Origin: Streptomyces flavotricini
Lineage (GTDB): Bacteria; Actinomycetota; Actinomycetes; Streptomycetales; Streptomycetaceae
Length of the DNA: 64,000 bases
Direction of reading: 5' to 3'
Assembly: GCF_020639365.1 (NCBI RefSeq)
Contig: NZ_JAINUL010000001.1
Span: 4,487,354 to 4,551,353, forward strand
A program made the position numbers and the translations under genes. The notes under the pieces were generated by a model that had not been told where the DNA came from, ran no database searches, and saw only the letters and a program-made list of their open reading frames with translations. Shown here one piece after another: positions 7,943 through 16,982 of the stretch (positions are counted from its first letter, which is position 1; each line of letters begins with the position of its first letter).

Positions 7943-8500
7943 GTGACTCAACGCCTCCGCGCGCAGCGCTGGCTGGCCGGGGCGGCAGTGGCCGCCGCCG
8001 CGCTGTCCCCCGCCGCCCCTGCCGCCTCCGCCGTGTCCGCGGCCGCCGCCGCCTCGTCCCCGGCCGGTCCGGCCGCGGCCGTCCGTCCGCTCGTCGCGGC
8101 CCTCCCCGGCAGGGTTCCCGTCGCCGCGCCGAAGGCCGACGACACCGACCCCGATCCGCTGGCCGACGTACCGCACGAGGCGTACGAGGAGCTCGCCGGC
8201 AGCGCCGCCGGGGTCGGGCGGGAGCGGCCCGGGCGACCCGCCGCCGAGCCCGCGAACCCGGAGACCGTGCTCGCCGCCCGCCCCCTCCTCCCGGTCCGCC
8301 CGCACCACCGTCCGGCCAGCCCGCGGCCGGTGCAGCCGCCACCCCCGCCGAGCCCCCCGCCCGTGGTCACCGCGATCGGCACCGGGCCGAACGAGCGCGC
8401 CGCCGACCTGGCCGCGCACATACTGCCGCTCGGCACCGGATTCGCCCTGATGGGACTGGGGCTCGGCTACCTCGGGCTGCGGCTGCGCAAGGGCCTCTGA
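7943..8500 (+). CDS. Hypothetical secreted Ala/Pro-rich protein with C-terminal membrane anchor
   Basis: The family is not recognised. The 185-residue product has a signal peptide at residues 1-30 (basic RLRAQRW, then an Ala-rich core). A disordered Ala/Pro-rich middle contains a PPPPPSPPP run near 133-141. A C-terminal hydrophobic helix (HILPLGTGFALMGLGLGYLGLRL) ends in a short basic tail, RLRKGL. That is the layout of a membrane-anchored surface protein, but no LPXTG or LAXTG sorting motif is visible. The GTG at 7943 follows GAGGGG. It stands alone between the kinase and the PadR gene. Confidence 0.6.
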   Translation: MTQRLRAQRWLAGAAVAAAALSPAAPAASAVSAAAAASSPAGPAAAVRPLVAALPGRVPVAAPKADDTDPDPLADVPHEAYEELAGSAAGVGRERPGRPAAEPANPETVLAARPLLPVRPHHRPASPRPVQPPPPPSPPPVVTAIGTGPNERAADLAAHILPLGTGFALMGLGLGYLGLRLRKGL

Positions 8501-8585
8501 CGCCGCCCGCGAACCCGTCCCGAGCCGGAGGCGGGGGCGCCCGTCCCTCCTGCGGCCTACGTCTCAGGACGGTTGCGCGGCACAA

Positions 8586-8611
8586 CATACTCGGTATACA
8601 TACTGAGTATG
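8586..8611. promoter_or_regulatory. Palindromic operator overlapping the PadR start codon
   Basis: A 26-bp imperfect palindrome has outer arms CATACTC and GAGTATG and inner arms GTAT/ATAC. It ends exactly on the ATG (8609-8611) of the PadR gene. PadR proteins typically repress their own and adjacent exporter genes through such dyads. No ribosome site precedes the ATG, so the message may be leaderless and the operator may cover the transcription start. Confidence 0.6.
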
Positions 8612-9256
8612 TCGATCCGCCACGGCCTTCTCGCGCTGCTGGAAAGGGGTCCTCGGTACGGCTCTCAGCTGCGCACCGAGTTCGAATCCCGCACCGGTTC
8701 CACCTGGCCGCTCAACGTCGGGCAGGTGTACACCACCCTCGCCCGGCTCGAACGCGACGGCCTCGTCGCACCCGGCGGCGAGGACTCCGCCGGGCACACC
8801 CTCTACGCCATCACCGACTCCGGACGCGCCGAACTGCACCAGTGGTACGAGCGCCCCGTCGACCGCACCAACCCGCCCCGTGACGAGCTGTCCATCAAGC
8901 TCGCCATGGCCGTGGGCGCCCCGGGAGTGGACATCCGCGCCGTCATCCAGGCCCAGCGGCACGCCACGATCAGGGCGATGCAGGACTACACCCGGCTCAA
9001 GGCTCAAGCCCTCGCCGCGATCGAGAGCGGGAGGTCCCGCGAACGCGACGACGTGGCCTGGCTGCTGGTCCTGGAGCAGCTGATCTTCCAGACCGAGGCC
9101 GAGGCCCGCTGGCTCGACCACTCCGAATCACGCCTCGTACGGCTCTCCCTGCCGGCCGACCGGAGAGCCGAACCAGAACCACCCCAGGCCGACACCGACG
9201 CCCCCGCGGCCGCCGCCGCACCCGAGCCCCGCGCCTTCCGCACGCCGCGCGGCTGA
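8609..9256 (+). CDS. PadR-family transcriptional regulator
   Basis: The 215-residue regulator has an N-terminal winged helix (MSIRHGLLALLERGPRYGSQLRTEFE, then NVGQVYTTLARLERDGLV), characteristic of PadR. A helical dimerisation domain covers about 85-170 and a disordered Ala/Pro-rich tail ends the protein. The ATG at 8609 was chosen because it matches the family N-terminus; an upstream in-frame GTG at 8573 would add 12 atypical residues and run through the operator. It lies 28 bases before an ABC exporter operon on the same strand, so it probably represses that operon and itself in response to a toxic compound or envelope signal. Confidence 0.9.
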   Translation: MSIRHGLLALLERGPRYGSQLRTEFESRTGSTWPLNVGQVYTTLARLERDGLVAPGGEDSAGHTLYAITDSGRAELHQWYERPVDRTNPPRDELSIKLAMAVGAPGVDIRAVIQAQRHATIRAMQDYTRLKAQALAAIESGRSRERDDVAWLLVLEQLIFQTEAEARWLDHSESRLVRLSLPADRRAEPEPPQADTDAPAAAAAPEPRAFRTPRG

Positions 9257-9284
9257 AGCCACCACCGTCCCAGGGGGGACCCCC

Positions 9285-10048
<764 letters not shown>

Positions 10049-10052
<4 letters not shown>

Positions 10053-12871
10053 AATCCTCGTACCACGCCTGGATCGCGGCCATCCGGATCGCCCGCCGCG
10101 ATGCCTGGCGGGCCAAGGGCCGCAGCGCCCTCGTCCTCGCGATGATCGCCCTGCCGATCGTCGGCGTGAGCGCCGCCGACCTCACCACGCGCAGCGCCCA
10201 GCTCTCCCCCGAGCAGACGGCCTCCCGTTCGATCGGCGCGGCCGACGCCCGGCTGAAGGATTCGGACCTGAGCGGGCCCGTCTACCAGGACGTCGAGGGC
10301 AAGACCTCCATGCCCGTCGGCGGCTACGACAAGTACGACCCCAGGTCGGAGACGGATCCGAAGGTCCTGACCTCCGCGATCCCGCCGGGTGCCCAATCGC
10401 TCAAGGACAGCACGGCACACACCAAGATCCGCACCCGGTACGGCCTGCTGGAAACCGACCTGCGGGAGATCGACGCGGCCAGTCCGCTGGTCAAGGGCAT
10501 GATCGAGCTGCAGCGGGGACAGTTGCCGCAGGAGGCGGGCGAGGTCATCGCCACGAGCGCCTTCCTCAAGGAGTCCGGGTTCTTCGTGGGCTCCGAGTTC
10601 CGCGCGCGCGGCTCGGACGCCTGGTACCGGATCGTGGGCGCGTACGAGCTGCCGTCCGATCTCAACAAGAGCGAGGTCCTCGCCCCGCCCGGCACCCTGC
10701 TGGCCCCGCTCGACAAGGCCTTCCAGGCCGCCGGGGTCCCCGGCGTGGTCGCCACCGACACCTACCTGGTCAAGGTCGGCGGCGATGGTTTCACGTGGAA
10801 CATGGTCAAGGCGCTCAACACGAAGAGCGTGCAGGTCGTCTCCCGCGCCGTGCTGCTCGACCCGCCCGCCGAGTCCGACGTGCCGTACATCGCCCAGCAG
10901 AAGGAACTGGGCTACTACAACCCGGACAACGGGCTCCCGACCACCGAACTGGCCGTCCTGGCCACGGTCGTCGGCCTCGCGATGCTGGAGATCTGCCTGC
11001 TGGCCGGCCCCGCCTTCGCGGTCGGCGCCCGGCGCTCGCGCCGCCAGCTCGGCCTGGTCGGCGCCAACGGCGGCGACCGGCGCCACATCCGGGCCATCGT
11101 GCTCTCCGGCGGCCTCGTCATCGGCGCCGCGGCCGCCGTCACCGGCACGGTCCTCGGCGTCGCCCTCACCCTGGGGCTGCGGTCGACGCTGGAGGAGTAT
11201 CTCGGCGCGCGCTTCGGCGGATTCACCTTCCGCCCGCTGGAGATCTTCTCCATCGCCCTGCTCGCCGTCGTGACCGGCCTGCTCGCCGCGATCGCCCCGG
11301 CCGTCACCGCCTCCCGGCAGACCGTGCTGGCCTCGCTGACCGGCCGTCGCGGGACCCGCCGGGCCAACCGGGTACTGCCCGTCATCGGCCTCCTCGCCCT
11401 CGCCGCCGGCGCCGCGATCGCCCTCTACGGCACGGCCTCCCGGATGGGCTCCACCGTCGTCGCGGGCGGCAGTGCCATCGCCGAACTGGGCATCGTCGCC
11501 CTCACCCCGGTGCTGGTCGGCCTGTTCGGCCGGCTCGGGCGCTGGCTGCCGCTGTCGCCTCGGCTCGCGCTGCGCGACGCCGTGCGCAACCGGGGCCGTA
11601 CGGCCCCCGCCGTGGCCGCGGTCCTGGCCGCCGTCGCCGGCACCGTCGCGGTGGCCACGTACCAGCACAGCGCCGAGATCCAGGCCCGTCACGAGTACAT
11701 CGCCGACCTCCCGGACGGCGCCGGGGTGGTGACGATCCACGAGCTCGGCCGCAGCAAGGACATGCCCGCGGTCCGCGAGGCCCTGGCGCAGGAACTCCCG
11801 CTCGCCGTAAGGGCGGACGTGGACCACATCTCGTACGGCAAGCCCGGCTGTGAGCGCTTCACCGGCCCCGAAGGCTGCGGCAGGGCCGAGATCATGCGGC
11901 CCAAGGAGCAGCGCTGCCCGCTCTACGAGGCCAAGGACGGGATGGACTCGTTCAGCGACGCGGAGAAGAAGGCGCTGCGCAAGGACCCGCGGTGCACGTA
12001 CAACCGCCACTCCGCGCAGTTCAACGTCGTCGTCGCCGACGAGAAGCTGATGGCGGCGCTCGCGGTCACCGATCCGGGCGCGGTGTCCGCCCTGAAGGAG
12101 GGCAAGGGCGTCTCCTTCGACAAGCGCAACGTCAAGGACGGCAAGGTCACCGTCCGGCTGATCGACAACAAGGACGAGGTCTACGAGCCGGGGGTCGACC
12201 CGAAGGGGGAGGACAAGGTCTTCCCCGTCCACCAGACTCCCGACACCGCCGAGGGGTACGGCCTGGAGCTCGTCCTGCCGCCGACCGCGGCCAAGAGCGC
12301 CGGCCTGACCACCCTGCCGTTCGCCTCGTACTTCACCCTGGACGGCACGGCCACCAGCCGGCAGAAGCAGCGGGTGGCGGCGCGGATCGACCAGATCGGC
12401 GTGGAGGCCCCCGTCACCATCGAGGCCGGCTACCAGGCCGGGGCCGACATCACGATGCTGGCCCTGACCATCTTCGCGGGCCTGGTCACCATCGGCGCGG
12501 CCGGCATCGCCACCGGACTCGCGCAGGCCGATGCCGAGGCCGATCTGAAAACCCTGGCGGCGGTCGGCGCACCGCCGCGGGTCCGACGCACCCTCAGCGG
12601 CTTCCAGTGCGGGGTGGTGGCCCTGATGGGTGTGGTCCTGGGCTCGGCGGCGGGCATCCTGCCCGCGGTCGGCCTGCGGCTGGTCCAGCGGCGGGAGACC
12701 GAACACCTCATGCAGATGGCCGGCGACGCGAACGACAAGCTGTACGTGCCGATCGCGGTGCCGTGGGAGACCCTCGGCGGGCTGCTCATCGTGGTCCCGC
12801 TCGGCGCGGCCCTGTTGGCCGCCCTGGTCACCAAGTCCAGCGGCGCCATGGCACGGCGCGAGGCGGGCTGA
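10049..12871 (+). CDS. ABC transporter permease, FtsX-like, two-domain
   Basis: The 940-residue permease of the large actinobacterial FtsX type has an N-terminal membrane helix after a basic start (ALVLAMIALPIVGVSAADL). A large outer domain covers about 50-300. A first FtsX helix bundle lies around 310-520, followed by a second outer domain of about 560-790 with four cysteines in a short span (CERFTGPEGC, RCPLYE, RCTYN). A second FtsX bundle closes the protein at about 800-930. The GTG at 10049 overlaps the ATPase stop. The Cys-rich outer segment is compatible with disulphides. A near-match parS sequence lies inside the gene at 10788. Confidence 0.9.
10788..10801. promoter_or_regulatory. Near-match parS (ParB-binding) site inside permease gene
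   Basis: GTTTCACGTGGAAC matches the Streptomyces parS consensus GTTTCACGTGAAAC at 13 of 14 positions. It is intragenic. Degenerate parS sites occur near oriC in this genus, but a chance match cannot be excluded. Confidence 0.4.
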
Positions 12872-12890
12872 CGGTCACTGTGCGTTCTCG

Positions 12891-12949
12891 CCCCCGTACA
12901 GGGTGGATCACGCCCGTACGGGGGCACACCGTGTGAGTAAGACGGTGTG
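12891..12949 (+). terminator. Two tandem hairpins between permease and bpa
   Basis: The first hairpin pairs CCCCCGTAC (12891-12899) with GTACGGGGG (12916-12924). The second follows directly, pairing CACACCGT (12925-12932) with ACGGTGTG (12942-12949). Neither has a T tract, as is usual in high-GC genomes. They may end the exporter transcript. The second reaches to within 15 bases of the bpa ATG, so it could instead act in a bpa leader. Confidence 0.5.
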
Positions 12950-12964
12950 CGAGAGAATGACGGC

Positions 12965-13498
12965 ATGGAGATGCCGAGGAGTGAACGGTCGCAGGACAGC
13001 CCCCCGCCCGGCCTGATCGTGGGACAGGACGGGATGCCGGTCGGCGGCGCCGATGACGAGTCGCGCGAGGTCCCGGTGACGGAGATGGTCGAACAGCCCG
13101 CCAAGGTCATGCGGATCGGCAGCATGATCAAGCAACTTCTGGAAGAGGTCCGCGCCGCACCTCTGGACGAGGCCAGCCGGGTCCGTCTGAAGGACATCCA
13201 CGCAGCGTCCGTGAAGGAGCTGGAGGACGGTCTGGCTCCGGAGCTCGTGGAGGAACTGGAGCGCCTGTCACTCCCCTTCACCGAGGAGGCGATCCCCTCC
13301 GAGGCGGAACTGCGGATCGCCCAGGCCCAGTTGGTGGGCTGGCTGGAAGGCCTGTTCCACGGCATCCAAACGGCCCTGTTCGCGCAGCAGATGGCCGCGC
13401 GGGCCCAGCTGGAGCAGATGCGCCGCGCCCTCCCGCCGGGCGCCCCGACGGACGAGGAAGACGGCCACGGCGCCATCCGGTCGGGCCCGTACCTGTAA
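12965..13498 (+). CDS. bpa: Bacterial proteasome activator Bpa (DUF2587)
   Basis: The 177-residue protein belongs to the Bpa/PafE family, an ATP-independent ring that opens the 20S proteasome gate. The helical core lies at residues 45-150 (VMRIGSMIKQLLEEVR, LSLPFTEEAIPSEAELRIAQAQLVGWLEGLFHGIQ). The extreme C-terminus, GPYL, matches the GQYL-type tail that docks on the proteasome alpha ring in M. tuberculosis. The ATG at 12965 was preferred to an upstream GTG at 12947, which lies inside a hairpin arm. A strong terminator follows immediately. No proteasome genes are in the window. Confidence 0.92.
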   Translation: MEMPRSERSQDSPPPGLIVGQDGMPVGGADDESREVPVTEMVEQPAKVMRIGSMIKQLLEEVRAAPLDEASRVRLKDIHAASVKELEDGLAPELVEELERLSLPFTEEAIPSEAELRIAQAQLVGWLEGLFHGIQTALFAQQMAARAQLEQMRRALPPGAPTDEEDGHGAIRSGPYL

Positions 13499-13510
13499 GC
13501 GACGACGTGA

Positions 13511-13559
13511 CACGAGGACCGGGGTCCCGGGGCTTCGGCCCCGGGACCCCGGTCCCGTG
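13511..13559 (+). terminator. Strong intrinsic terminator with UUCG tetraloop
   Basis: A perfect 18-bp GC-rich stem (13516-13533 with 13538-13555) closes on a TTCG tetraloop. It extends by four more pairs (CACG/CGTG) past one bulged A. It follows the bpa stop and separates it from the MobA gene. Confidence 0.9.
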
Positions 13560-13619
13560 AATAAGCCCTTGCTAAGTGCAGCTCCCCGCTGGGGACATGG
13601 GCCGCGCATACTCACAGGT

Positions 13620-14519
13620 ATGACCTACGACGCGATCGTCCTGGCCGGCGGCGCCGCGCGACGACTCGGGGGCGCGGACAAGCCCGCCCTTCAGGTCGGC
13701 GGGCGCGCCCTCCTCGACCGCGTTCTGGACGCCTGCTCCGACGCCGCCACCACCGTCGTGGTCGGCGGCCGCCGCCCCACCGCCCGCCCGGTCAGCTGGA
13801 CCCGGGAGGACCCGCCCGGCGCCGGCCCCGTCGCCGCCCTGGACGCGGGGCTGCGCGCGACCACCGCCGAGCTGGTCCTCGTGCTCTCCGCCGACCTGCC
13901 GTTCCTCGACCGGGACACGGTCCGGACGCTGCTCCGGGCCCCGGCCGCCGGGGGCGACGGCGCCCTGCTGCGCGACCCCACCGGCCGCGACCAGCCCCTC
14001 GTCGCCGCCTACCGCGCCGAACCCCTGCGCCGCGAGATCGCCCTCCTGGCGACCGAGCACGGCACCCTCTGCGGACTCCCCCTGCGCGCTCTCACCGCGG
14101 AGCTCGACCTGGCCAAAGTGACGGACTCTGCGCCACTCGCCTCCTTCGACTGCGACACCTGGGAAGATCTCGCGGTCGCCCGAGCCCGGATCAGGGAGCA
14201 TGGAAACGTGCTGGACCAATGGATCAACGCCGCCAAGACCGAGCTGGGCATCGACCTCCCCGTCGACACCAAGATCCTGCTCGACCTCGCCCGTGACGCC
14301 GCGCACGGCGTCGCCCGGCCCGCCGCCCCCCTGACCACCTTCCTGGTCGGCTACGCGGCCGCCCGGGCCGAAGCCGCAGGTGCCGACCCCGCCACCGCGG
14401 TCGCCGAGGCTTCCCGCAAGGCCGCCGACCTGGCCCTGCGCTGGGCCGCCGAGGCCGCGGCCGAGGGCACGACCGGCACCGAGGGCGGGACCCCGGCCCG
14501 AGAGAATGGCTCAGGATGA
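13620..14519 (+). CDS. mobA: MobA-like molybdenum cofactor nucleotidyltransferase fused to DUF6457-type domain
   Basis: The 299-residue protein has an NTP-transferase part at residues 1-195, with the diagnostic LAGGAARRLGGADKPAL loop and LSADLPFLD metal site. This is the MobA family, which attaches GMP to molybdopterin. A helical domain at about 202-285 (LDQWINAAKTELGID and following) resembles the DUF6457 module often fused or adjacent to MobA in actinobacteria. The ATG at 13620 was chosen because LAGG must lie near the N-terminus; an earlier start at 13557 overlaps the terminator. Its stop overlaps moeA (ATGA), so the two make one cofactor operon. Confidence 0.88.
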   Translation: MTYDAIVLAGGAARRLGGADKPALQVGGRALLDRVLDACSDAATTVVVGGRRPTARPVSWTREDPPGAGPVAALDAGLRATTAELVLVLSADLPFLDRDTVRTLLRAPAAGGDGALLRDPTGRDQPLVAAYRAEPLRREIALLATEHGTLCGLPLRALTAELDLAKVTDSAPLASFDCDTWEDLAVARARIREHGNVLDQWINAAKTELGIDLPVDTKILLDLARDAAHGVARPAAPLTTFLVGYAAARAEAAGADPATAVAEASRKAADLALRWAAEAAAEGTTGTEGGTPARENGSG

Positions 14520-15823
14520 CCCCCACCGACGCCGACCACGCCCTCCGGGCCCTCGACGAGGCCCTGGCCCTGGTCAGCCGCGACCCCCGCGCCGACGACG
14601 CAGCCGGCGGCCTCCACCGCGCCACGGCCTGGCCGAAAGCGCGGGAGGCCGCCATCAGCGCCGGCTCCGGCATCAGGCCGCGCACCCACCGGGTCCCCCT
14701 CGGGGACGCGCTCGGCGAGGTCCTGGCCCAGTCCCTGGACGCGCTCACCGACCTGCCGTCCTTCGACAGCTCCGCCATGGACGGCTGGGCCGTGGCCGGC
14801 CCCGGTCCCTGGACGATCCGCACCGGTGCCGGAGTGCTGGCCGGGTCCGACCGCCCCGAGCCGCTGGCCGACGGCGAGGCCGTACGGATCGCGACCGGCG
14901 CGCGGATCCCCGCCGACACCACCGCCGTGATCCGCACCGAGCACTCGCGCGAGTCCGGCACCCAGCTCCACGCCGACCGGACCGTCCTCACCGGCCAGGA
15001 CATCCGCCCGCGCGGCCAGGAATGCCGCTCCGGCGACCTGCTGCTGCCCGCCGGCTCCCTCGTCACCCCGGCCGTCCTCGGCCTCGCCGCCGCCGCCGGG
15101 TACGACGAGCTCACCACCCGGCCCCGGCCCCGCGTCGAGATCCTGGTGCTCGGGGACGAACTGCTCACCGAAGGCCGCCCGCACGACGGCCTGATCCGGG
15201 ACGCCCTCAGCCCCATGCTCGGCCCCTGGCTCACGCGGCTCGGCGCCGAGGTCACCGCCACCCGGCGGATCGGCGACGACCCGGCCGGGGCCAAGGCCCT
15301 GCTGGCCGCCGTCAAGGACTCCGACGCCGACCTGGTCGTCACCACCGGCGGCACCGCCGCCGGCCCCGTCGACCACGTCCACCCCGTCCTGCGCGAGGCC
15401 GGCGCCGAACTGCTCGTCGACGGGGTCGCCGTACGCCCCGGACACCCGATGCTGCTGGCCCGGCTCGGCGACCGCGCCGACGGACGCCACCTGGTCGGCC
15501 TGCCCGGCAACCCGCTCGCCGCCGTCTCCGCGCTGCTGACCCTCGCCGAACCGCTGCTGCGCGCCCTGGCCGGCCGCCGCCAGCGGCCCCGGTACACCGT
15601 CCCGGTGCAGGGCGACGTACCCGGCCACCCGTACGACACCCGGCTCGTACCGGTCCTGCTGACCGACGAGCACGCCGTACCGCTGCGCTACAACGGTCCC
15701 GCGATGCTGCGCGGCGTCGCCGCGGCCGACGGGCTGGCCGTCGTACCGCCGCACGGCGCGCGCGACGGACAGGACCTGGAGATCCTGGATCTGCCGTGGG
15801 TCTCAGGAGGATGTTTCACGTGA
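14516..15823 (+). CDS. moeA: Molybdopterin molybdotransferase MoeA
   Basis: The 435-residue enzyme inserts molybdate into adenylated molybdopterin. Family blocks seen are SAMDGWAV in domain I, RIATGARIPADTTAVI, the MPT-binding ILVLGDELLTEG and VVTTGGTAAGPVDHV of the MogA-like domain, and LPGNPLAAVSALL near the C-terminal barrel. About 45 extra N-terminal residues precede the usual start of the fold. The ATG at 14516 overlaps the MobA stop. The last bases of the gene form part of a parS site, and its stop overlaps the next gene. Confidence 0.93.
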   Translation: MTPTDADHALRALDEALALVSRDPRADDAAGGLHRATAWPKAREAAISAGSGIRPRTHRVPLGDALGEVLAQSLDALTDLPSFDSSAMDGWAVAGPGPWTIRTGAGVLAGSDRPEPLADGEAVRIATGARIPADTTAVIRTEHSRESGTQLHADRTVLTGQDIRPRGQECRSGDLLLPAGSLVTPAVLGLAAAAGYDELTTRPRPRVEILVLGDELLTEGRPHDGLIRDALSPMLGPWLTRLGAEVTATRRIGDDPAGAKALLAAVKDSDADLVVTTGGTAAGPVDHVHPVLREAGAELLVDGVAVRPGHPMLLARLGDRADGRHLVGLPGNPLAAVSALLTLAEPLLRALAGRRQRPRYTVPVQGDVPGHPYDTRLVPVLLTDEHAVPLRYNGPAMLRGVAAADGLAVVPPHGARDGQDLEILDLPWVSGGCFT

Positions 15824-15826
15824 AAC
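15813..15826. promoter_or_regulatory. parS site (ParB binding), exact
   Basis: GTTTCACGTGAAAC matches the Streptomyces parS consensus exactly. It straddles the moeA stop codon and the start of the K+ channel gene, so it constrains the coding ends of two genes. Family knowledge: ParB loads here and spreads to organise origin regions during sporulation. Confidence 0.88.
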
Positions 15827-16911
15827 TCCACGGCCACGACGCGATGGCCCGGGCCGCCGACGAGAAACTCGTCTCACGGCGCATCAAACTGCCCAAGCGC
15901 GTGGTGGAGAAGCCGCTCCGGCAGGTCGGCAAACGCCTGTTGATGGCCCTGTTCGTACTGTTCCTGACGGTCATGATCGTGTGGCTCGACCGCGACGGGT
16001 ACCACGACAACGCCAACGAGAGCGTCGATTTCCTCGACTGCGTCTACTACGCCACGGTGACCCTGTCGACGACCGGATACGGCGACATCGTCCCCTACAG
16101 CGACAGCGCGCGGCTGACCAACATCCTGCTGATCACGCCCCTGCGCGTGCTCTTCCTGATCATCCTGGTCGGAACCACGCTGGAAGTCCTGACCGAGAAG
16201 ACCCGCGAAGAGTGGCGGCTGAGCCGCTGGAGGAAGAACTTGCGTGAGCACACGGTCGTCGTCGGCTTCGGCACCAAGGGCCGCTCGGCCCTGCAGACGC
16301 TGCTGGCCACCGGCCTCCGGAAGGAACAGGTCGTCATCGTGGACCCGAGCGCCAAGGTGATCGACACGGCCAACGCGGAGGGCTTCACCGGAGTCGTGGG
16401 GGATGCCACGCGCTCCGATGTGCTGCTCCGTGCCGAGCTGCAGAAGGCCCGTCAGATCGTCATCGCGACACAGCGGGACGACACCGCCGTGCTGGTCACG
16501 CTGACGGCTCGGCAGATGAACCGCGGCGCGAAGATCGTCGCGGCGGTCCGCGAGGAGGAGAACGCGCCGCTGCTGCGCCAGTCGGGTGCGGACGCGGTCA
16601 TCACGAGCGCGAGCGCGGCCGGCCGGCTGCTGGGGCTCTCGGTGCTGAGCCCCAGCGCGGGAACGGTGATGGAGGACCTGATCCAGCAGGGCAGCGGACT
16701 GGACCTGATCGAACGGCCCGTACGGAAGGCCGAGGTCGGCAAGGGCGTACGGGAGACGGAGGACCTGGTGGTGAGCGTGCTGCGCGGCCACCGGCTGCTC
16801 GCGTACGACGACCCGCACGCGAGCCCGCTCCAGCTGACGGACCGTCTCATCACCATCGTGCGCGCGGCATCGCTCGCCCCGCCGCCGGTGGCCAAGGGAT
16901 CCGCCGACTAG
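15820..16911 (+). CDS. Potassium channel protein with RCK/TrkA-N domain
   Basis: The 363-residue protein has two membrane helices (LLMALFVLFLTVMIVWL and the one after the filter, ILLITPLRVLFLIILVG) that flank a pore loop with the K+ selectivity filter TTGYGD. A Rossmann RCK/TrkA-N domain follows (VVVGFGTKGRSALQTLL, IVIATQRDD), then a TrkA-C-like tail. Such 2TM-RCK proteins tetramerise as NAD- or ion-gated K+ channels. The GTG at 15820 is preferred: it overlaps the moeA stop (GTGA) and lies nine bases after AGGAGG. The ATG at 15811 abuts the ribosome site with no spacing. Confidence 0.88.
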   Translation: MKLHGHDAMARAADEKLVSRRIKLPKRVVEKPLRQVGKRLLMALFVLFLTVMIVWLDRDGYHDNANESVDFLDCVYYATVTLSTTGYGDIVPYSDSARLTNILLITPLRVLFLIILVGTTLEVLTEKTREEWRLSRWRKNLREHTVVVGFGTKGRSALQTLLATGLRKEQVVIVDPSAKVIDTANAEGFTGVVGDATRSDVLLRAELQKARQIVIATQRDDTAVLVTLTARQMNRGAKIVAAVREEENAPLLRQSGADAVITSASAAGRLLGLSVLSPSAGTVMEDLIQQGSGLDLIERPVRKAEVGKGVRETEDLVVSVLRGHRLLAYDDPHASPLQLTDRLITIVRAASLAPPPVAKGSAD

Positions 16912-16982
16912 GTCGTGTCCCGGCCTGGTCCGAAAGACGGGCCTTGGCCGTCGGGGCGCCGAGGTGGCGTACCCTCCGGGCC

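Noticed and set aside
6195..8342. A 715-codon open frame on the minus strand opposite the second kinase
   Set aside because: Arg/Gly-rich shadow frame without ribosome site or recognisable motifs; the + strand carries all kinase motifs.
13511..13559. The long perfect inverted repeat as a mobile-element end or attachment site
   Set aside because: It has a UUCG loop and sits between two genes with no transposase or repeat nearby; it is an ordinary terminator.
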